Source of the DNA: Melanocharis versteri
Lineage: Eukaryota; Chordata; Aves; Passeriformes; Melanocharitidae
Direction of reading: 5' to 3'
Assembly (NCBI GenBank): GCA_013397845.1
Contig: VZTG01010069.1
Span: forward strand, 306,061 to 370,060
Length of the DNA stretch: 64,000 nucleotides
Shown here: in pieces, positions 57,201 through 64,000 of the stretch
Numbering within the stretch: position 1 is the stretch's first letter
Layout: the number at the start of each line of letters is the position of its first letter
Made by a program: the position numbers and the translations under genes
The notes under the pieces: generated by a model
What the model saw: the letters and a program-made list of their open reading frames with translations, nothing else
What the model was told of the DNA's origin: nothing
Database searches by the model: none

Positions 57201-60200
57201 GGATATCAGCACTCCATATTTACACTGCGCATTCCCAGCGTGATGCCTGCTAATGACTCCCACTGGCACGGGGGAGCTGGTGGCTGTCATAAGAAGGAAG
57301 GAAAGAAAAAACCTGTTCGTGGGCATGAAGGGAGCCAGAACCATGTGGTGGGAGGTGTAGGGGGCTGATGCTGAAGGTGTGAGTTTGCCCCTCTCAACAG
57401 GGACAGAGCAACCTGCTAGTGTCCCACATGGGTGAGCCTTGCCTGCAAGCTCATCTGCCAGCCCACAGCTGATGCCTGATGGCCTGCAGGAGCCCAGATC
57501 AAGGATTGTACTTGCCCTGTGTGCCCGGACCTGCAGAAGGGCCGAAGTGGTCTGACTGGTGAACAGAATGGGTGGCAGGTACTACATCACGGTGGGACTC
57601 ACAAGGGACAGGATGCTCCCACCAGTCTTGGCCAGGCGAGTGAGGAAAGCTGTGTTCAGGGATTTGTGCTTCCAAGGCCGCAGCAGCAACAAGCATTCTC
57701 AGCCATGGATTGTGAATTTCCCACGCATTTAGTGACAGTATTGGAAATGCATCTGAGTACATTAAGCTATTTCAGATAGCATTAACTGTGCTGGCCATGT
57801 GCTGGCACAGCGAGACCTGCAGGTGCTGCCCTGGGCAGCTCTGGAAACTTCAACAGATTGGGAAGTGGTGGGCACTGACAGCCAGGAACTGCTCCTGAGT
57901 CACTGAGACCACTGGGCTCCTCTAGCCATGTGCCAGGTTCTCCCCACACACCCACACGTGCCAGTGCCCCAGGCAGGAGCCAGGCACTGCTCATGGCCCA
58001 GAATGGCAAGGTCTGGAGCCCGATGGCCTGCACCCACCTCCCTGCTGGGATCAGCCCAGACCCCCAGCCCTGGGAGCACAGCCTGCCAATGAATGCAGCA
58101 GAGAAATTAGTGTGGGGACAAGTGTCAGGTGCCCCTTCATGTCTAAGATGATGAGTGGGAGAAGGAGAGGTCATCTCCCCAGGCCGCCTCGCTGGAGGAG
58201 CAGAAAGCTGCAGCACAGAGCTCAGTGCAGACCTGCTGCCTCAATTATTTATAGGTACCATGGGTAGAACATGTTTTAATGACATTTGTGCTGGAGCTCA
58301 GCAGTGCGGATCCGCACCGAGCCAAAAGGAATATGTCAGAGGCTTTACGGCCGGTAAAAGCAGCGTGTCAATCACAGTGGCATGCTCACCTCAGCCCCTG
58401 GATCCGCTCCCCCTGCCCTGCGGAGAGCCTGCCGCCGCCGTGATGGATTGATGGGCAAACCCACAGACACACCGGCGTAAGTCACCGGGCTTTTTTATGG
58501 GTAAATCACAAGTAATAAGCTTTCTCAGTAGAATTAGAATGACATCCTGGAAAATTATGCTCTGGTTTTACAGCGTATGACGGAAAGGCAACGGACTCTC
58601 CGGAAGGGGATGCCTGTCCTACCATCAGGCAGCCATGGCTCGAGGCAGGGCACGGAGGAAGCAAGCCTGGTTGGCACAAACTTGAGCAGGAGATGAAAGT
58701 GACAGGACAGACCTGGGAATGTGATCTGCTCTGGACTGCACCAGCTCTGCACACAAGACCCACCCCGGGCTCCAGAGGCCCTGGGTGATGGCTGGGTGCT
58801 GCTGTGCATGAGCAGTGCTGGCTGGGTGCAGCCCTGCATGGGACAGCCTGGCAGGGAGCACGGCTGCCTCGGGATCCCAGTGATGTCTGTGGTGACAGGA
58901 AAGGGATGTGTCTCTGCCTAACCTTGTAATCTTGCAGCCAACTTCTCTGTGCAGCTGGTGGGCTAGGGGTCCACAGGCCAGGGCCCTGGCAACCAGACCT
59001 GGAAGCAGATGAGATTCCAAATCAAGCCATCTGGACACAACACACTCCAGCACCTCCAGCAGCTTCCCAGAGAAGAACCTAGGACACAGAGCTGTGATGC
59101 TGAAGCACCTCTAGCTCACCAGTGTGTCTGACAGCATGCCTTGCGCTGGGATTTAAAGACAATTGGCCCTTGTGTCTTTTTGCATTTCTCCTTGCAGAGT
59201 GTCATTTTCTTCAGAAAATGCTCTTTTGCAATTACTGTGAATTACACATGAAAAGCAAGCGACCACATATTGATTGGAGCCCAAGAAAAGCACCAGAGCC
59301 ATTTAGAGTAGATTAACTTTTTCTGGAAAACGGTTTCACAGTTATTTAAAGAGATTAATCAGTTCATTTTAGGTCATTTACCATTGTTTCTATGGTCTAG
59401 CCTGTAATATCCCCCTCTCTGTTGTGGGCAGAGCCGAGGCCTTCTCGGGAGGAGGAGTGCCAGGGGGAGGAAGGAGGGGGGCAAGCAGAGGGTGCTGCTC
59501 TCCGGGTCCCCGTGGAGACTGTGCCATAGCTGCCTCACGGCAGGGAGCAGGGGAACCCTCCTCAGCCAACCCAAATACCTGCCTGCTCCACGCCAGGTGC
59601 AGCCAAAGAAGAGGAGAGCAGCATTCCTGGGATACATCCTGGGTCATCGCTTGTGCACCCTCACTCTCCTCCTGCTCCCCACCCCAGCACGCTGCAGGCA
59701 GAGCAGGCTCCTGCCCTCGGGTATTTCAAAGCATTTTTTTCTTCAGGAAGAAAGCATTGAAATCAAATGGCTCCTGTGGTGGAATACTTCCCAAATGTCA
59801 ACACAATCTGTGCTACATTACGGGTAAATGTGATAATCTTAACGCCTGGCTTCTTAATGTCAGTGGCACTGAAGTCTGATGGATTGACAGACAGCCAGAA
59901 TGACACGCAGTCATAGCTGATAAGGGCTCTCTCTGGGGAAATCACAGCTTTTTAAAGATGTTGGCAGCTACTAGCAAGTACCTTTTTATTTAAAAGGATT
60001 ACAAGCATTGATTGCACTTCCTGTTTTCTTTTTATCGCATTCCTGCACCAAGTGAAGCTTGTGCTGCGAGCCTAGCTTTTCAGACAATTATTCTGGAATA
60101 ATGAAGGCGTGTCATGTTGCCTGTAATGAGTGTTTTCAATGCCTAATTTGCGTGCAATGTGAAGGGATTTCAACAGCTGCCTGGCTCCTGGCTAAAGGTG

Positions 60201-63200
60201 AGTGACTCCTGACCGCAGCGGAGGCTGCTGTGGGCTGGCTCTGCCGGGGTGGATGGCAACCCGTGCTGCCCCCAGCAGAAGAGGGATTAAAACTCCACGA
60301 ATTACCATGGTTAAAACACAAGCTAAGGGGATGTGTTCTGCTTAGAAAAGGCTGGTGGCTGTTCCCCCAGCGAACAGCTGGACCAATTCATGCTCACCTG
60401 AGCAGCTTCTCCACAGCAGCGGAGAGAGATGAAAAATGGATGTCTGTAAACCTGCAGTGCAGCTGGACAGGGCAGTTAACAACCCCGAGCCACAAACACT
60501 TGCTGTCACTGACTACAGATGAGGGATGTCTAAGAATCACCACTTGGCCTCCCAGCCATGGCTGGTGGGCACACGCAGCAGCAGAAGAGGTGGGTGGATG
60601 GTGTGACTCGCTGCGCAGCCCACGGGAGGCAAACCCCATGGCACTGGGCTCCTGCTCCTGCTTTTGCCCTTTCTTGCTGCCCAGTGATGTTAAATGCCAG
60701 ATTTGACCCCTCACAGCTGAGTTCCAGTGTTGGTGAGGGCAGGTGGGATGGGATGGGCCACGGGGAAGCCAGGGCTGTGCGACTGCTGCGTGGGGAGCCC
60801 TGCTTGTGCTTTGCTGTGTATCCCAACTGCTTCAGACTCTGCCCACCCATGCTGGATTCAGCTTTGCAAAGCCCAAGGTACTTCCCTAAAAATTTGAAGA
60901 ACAGTCATTAAATCCACACTCATCTGGAAAGGGATTGAGAGGCTGGAGAAAGCCCAGGCTGGGATGTGTGAGTGACAGATCATGGCCAGCCTGGCTGCCT
61001 AGCATGACACCAGCATCCTGAGGGGACACAGTCCCGCTGGCAGCAGGAATGCCAGCTCTCCACCACACTGCCCTGGCTGCTCAGCAAGGTAGGGGTGGTT
61101 TCAGCCCCACTGACTGCCCAGAAGCACAATTCCAGGGCCAAGTGAAATTCAATGATTTTGTTTCTCTCCAGCTTCTCTGGCTGTGGTGACAGAGCCGTGA
61201 CAGCTGCCTGGAAACACAGCTCTGCTCCCACCAGAGAGCAGGGAGCAACAACTGCCACTGCTGAGCACAAAGCCAGGTCATCTCCAGATACTGGGAACAC
61301 TCCTGGGATGGGCTGGGAGGCAGCAGAGCCACAGCAAGTGGAGAGCACAAACCAGAGTTCTGTGGCACAGCAAGAGAGCCCTGACAAGACAGAGCTGCTG
61401 CCTGCACCAAGCACAGGGCAGAGATGTAAAACGGAGATTTTGCTGAGCAGGGAGAGTCTGACACCAACCCTTGAAGAAGCTCAAGGGCTTGGTAAATGAA
61501 AGGACATAGGGAGCTGGGATATTTGCCATGGTGGAGGTGGTTAAAGGAGTCAGCTTTCTGGTGATAAAGCAGCTTCCTCAGGATAATGGGGGGAGACAGG
61601 ATCACCTTCCAGAGCAAGATACTGCCAGTGGGAACAGGAGGTAGAGGTTGACACAGCCTTGCTACATTCAGTTACCAGAGATGGATTTTCCTCCTGGGGG
61701 TGAAAGTATCACTGCCCTTTTTTCACTTCCCCTTAATGATCCCAGCAGATCACATCCATCTTTTGCAAATACCTCTCTAGAGGAGACCTGGGCACCTTGC
61801 CTTCTGGAGCTTGCCATGGCTCAGTGCAGGCATTGGAGGTGACTGATGCAGCCTCCCTGTGCTGGGGACGGGAAAGGGGCTGCAGCAGCCTGTGGTTGAC
61901 GGGACACAGCGGCACCGGCCCTGTAGGACCCGTTCAGAATGTGACAGTGGCAAGTGCCACCGTCCTCGGCCAGCACTGCCAGTCGACAGCCACAGGTTAC
62001 ATCCCACGCGGCGAGAACCATCATCTGCAGAACAGGACTGGCTTCCCCTCCTGCGGAAGGAGGAGGAGGAGGAGGGACCTGCCCTTACCCTGTTCTGCAA
62101 CGAGGCTGTTGGGCAACTGCTGGAGAGAGAGAAGCTGCTACAGGAAAATTTCCTCAGAAGGGGCTGTGTTGAGGAGGCATGGAGCTATTCAAGCATCTTC
62201 ACAGATGCTTCTGCAATCAAAGCTCTCAATAATCCTCCTCTTTTGTAGTGAAGGGTCTGGTTCTGACTGGCAATTTGTTGCTTTGAGCTCTCTCCATTTC
62301 TCCACAATATACAAGAAGCAAATCCTCCTGCACAGCGCAGGCTCACCACTCAATGCCAGGCACTTGTCACCCTCACTGCAATGAGCACAGTGACTGCAGA
62401 CACCTCCTCCTCCTCAACGTGGAGTTCCCAGAACACTCCAGGTCCCAGGCTCTAGAGTCCCAAAGTGTTTGGGTGCCTGAAGTGGGACAGCAGGACTTTG
62501 AGAGCTGCAGCTGGATGAGAATTCTTGTTGCCAAGGGCCTGTGTTGGAAACGCGGATGCAAACACTCAGCAATGCTCAACTCTCTGGAAACAGCAACGGG
62601 CCAAGGGTCCAGATCTGCCAGAGCAGGCGGCTGTGAGCACAGCACTGACACACTTGCTGTGAGGGGGCAATTAATGGTGCAATTAATGGTGATGCTGGCA
62701 GAAAGGCTTCCTCAAGGCTGGCAGCTGTAGAGGCACTCAATGTAAGTGTGAGAAGGAAAACCGCACGCACGTTGAGGTCTGACAGCACACCTTGTGCCTC
62801 TGGAAAACCCTCCGGCCTCAAGACTTCCCCCTTCTGTCACAGCATCCCACTAACTGCTGTCATCAAAGGTCACCAGATGCTTCTTCCATAACATTTAGTG
62901 AATAATCAAGGGAGCAGGACGGAGTGGAGGCAGGGGGATGGTGAAGGATAAGGAAACACTGAAAGACCTGGGGGAACAGTAATCCTCTTTTGGAGCCAGG
63001 ACTGCAAGATCCTGTTTAAATGACTGTTGCTTTATGGAGCAGTTTAAAGTCTGCCTGTTCTATCTGCTGACCTACACTGAGGCCACCACTGAGCTCGGCC
63101 ATGTCCCCTCTCTCAGTGCCTGCTCCATGCCTCCATGGTGTGCCATTGTCACACTGATGGGTGCTGGAGCATTTGCAGACACTCCAGTGAGGCTTCCCAG

Positions 63201-63470
63201 GCCCGGGGAAGTTCACGCTTCTTTGCCATGAGCACCTTGATCCTTCCCCAGCCCCTGCCATCAAGGAAACCACTAGCAATTGATTAGCTGTGGTCAGGCC
63301 AGAATGTCATTTATTTGCATCATTTCAGTATTAAAACTGAGTTTGAAGGAGGGTTTTTTAGCAGCTGCCAGTAACTGAACGCTGCTGTAACACACAGCAT
63401 CACCAAAATGAGAACAGGTCAGGCACCAAAGCTGTTGACAATGCTCAGCTGCACTGAAGCCATGAAGAAT
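54241..63470. other. Intergenic, gene-poor, right part
   Basis: No exon of CDH22 or another gene is recognised. AT-rich islands lie at about 54310-54370, 54670-54715, 55190-55600, 56640-56770, 57690-57790, 58480-58570, 59140-59410, 59740-60180 and 63290-63390. The dodecamer TGCAATTAATGG occurs twice near 62665-62690. Confidence 0.5.
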
Positions 63471-63530
63471 TACAGAATCATAGAAGGGTTTGGGCTACTC
63501 AAAGCACAACCCAACTTTCTCCTGAAAGGA
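63471..63530 (-). mobile_element. Possible CR1 3'-end fragment
   Basis: TACAGAATCATAGAAGGGTT followed by TGGGCTACTC resembles the reverse complement of the CR1 3' end, whose terminal (ATTCTRTG)n reads AGAATCATAGAA on this strand, followed by a GGTTTGGG block. It is short and diverged, so the assignment is tentative. Confidence 0.5.
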
Positions 63531-63834
63531 TGGAGAAAACCAAAGGCATTTTTTCTCATTGTTCATTTTCATTTCCTTCAAGTTCAGAGAGAAAAAATGA
63601 CCCTTCTCTTGAAGAAGCTTTTTCTGATGAGCATTTCAATGAAAAATGGGAAGAAGCCAGAGATGCAGCATCCTGCCAGCGGGAACATGCTGCAGGGGTT
63701 GGCTGTGCCACGGCCCGTCAGCCACCCAGCCCCTTGGGGAAGGCACCAATGGGGCCACAATGACAGGGCAACGCAAGGAAAGGAAAAAAGACAAAAAAAG
63801 CACATAAGACTCAGGCTAGACGACAAGGAAATAA

Positions 63835-63840
63835 TTTATT
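63835..63840 (-). terminator. CDH22: Poly(A) signal, possible CDH22 3' end
   Basis: TTTATT reads AATAAA on the minus strand and is followed there by TGTGCTTTTTTTGTC, a strong T/GT-rich downstream element. CDH22 is the expected next gene and is transcribed leftward. No CDH22 coding sequence is in the window, so the name rests on synteny. Confidence 0.4.
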
Positions 63841-64000
63841 TCCAGGTCCCAGAAAGACCTTGAAAAAATAACAAGGGTGAGGAAATCAACCTTCTAATTT
63901 CATCCGGGTAGAGAAACAAAACCGAAGTGACTCCATCAGACATGGTGGCAGCTGCCGGCTCCTCCCGCGGGGGCGGGCAGGGGGTGCGGGCACCGCGCTG
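63841..64000 (-). other. CDH22: Possible CDH22 3' UTR end
   Basis: This sequence, transcribed leftward into the poly(A) signal at 63835, becomes very GC-rich toward the window edge. It contains GCCACCATGT on the minus strand at about 63940-63949, starting a 35-codon frame that stops inside the poly(A) hexamer. No cadherin motif is visible. Confidence 0.35.

Noticed and set aside
31586..63830. CDH22 exons in the right flank
   Set aside because: No minus-strand frame shows cadherin motifs (DxNDN, LDRE, DxD) or a cadherin cytoplasmic tail.
1..64000. CRISPR arrays, operons, phage or plasmid systems, tRNA/rRNA genes
   Set aside because: The window is vertebrate nuclear DNA with spliced genes; no regularly spaced repeats of CRISPR type and no RNA-gene consensus seen.

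Overview
The window looks like nuclear DNA from a bird, or at least a sauropsid. The grounds are short introns inside multi-exon vertebrate genes, CpG-island promoters, a CR1-type LINE reverse-transcriptase relic, and a gene order that I recall as conserved on chicken chromosome 20 / human 20q13 (SLC12A5 - NCOA5 - CD40 - CDH22). It is not prokaryotic, so most long open frames here are GC-rich noise. I spliced genes by hand using donor/acceptor motifs and reading-frame phase.

Left flank (1 to about 3680): GC-rich then AT-rich noncoding sequence ending in a good poly(A) signal on the + strand. From synteny it is probably the 3' UTR of SLC12A5 (KCC2). No coding exon of that gene is visible, so the assignment is inference.

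NCOA5 (- strand, about 4.5 to 23.7 kb): nine coding exons join in frame to a 699-residue protein. The C-terminal 600 residues match nuclear receptor coactivator 5: an Arg-Asp repeat region, an anticodon-binding-like domain, an LxxLL box and a Gln/Pro-rich tail ending YQRHY. Two further in-frame 5' exons add a complete RRM RNA-binding domain, which the mammalian protein as I know it (about 579 aa) lacks. The predicted non-coding first exon lies in a CpG island beside a 455-base assembly gap.

CD40 (+ strand, 25.77 to 30.68 kb): nine exons splice without a break to a 280-residue TNF-receptor superfamily protein. It has a signal peptide, four cysteine-rich domains, one transmembrane segment and a PVQET TRAF-binding motif. 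NCOA5 and CD40 are divergent and separated by CpG-island DNA, the gap and a GC-rich minisatellite.

Right flank (31.6 to 63.8 kb): a gene-poor 32 kb stretch. I find no exon in it. It alternates GC-rich, weakly repetitive DNA with short AT-rich islands carrying TAATTA/TAATTG homeodomain-type cores. These are candidate conserved noncoding elements, possibly regulating the neighbouring cadherin gene CDH22. A CR1 LINE fragment and small tandem repeats also lie here. At the right edge a minus-strand poly(A) signal may mark the 3' end of CDH22. Conservation could not be tested here.
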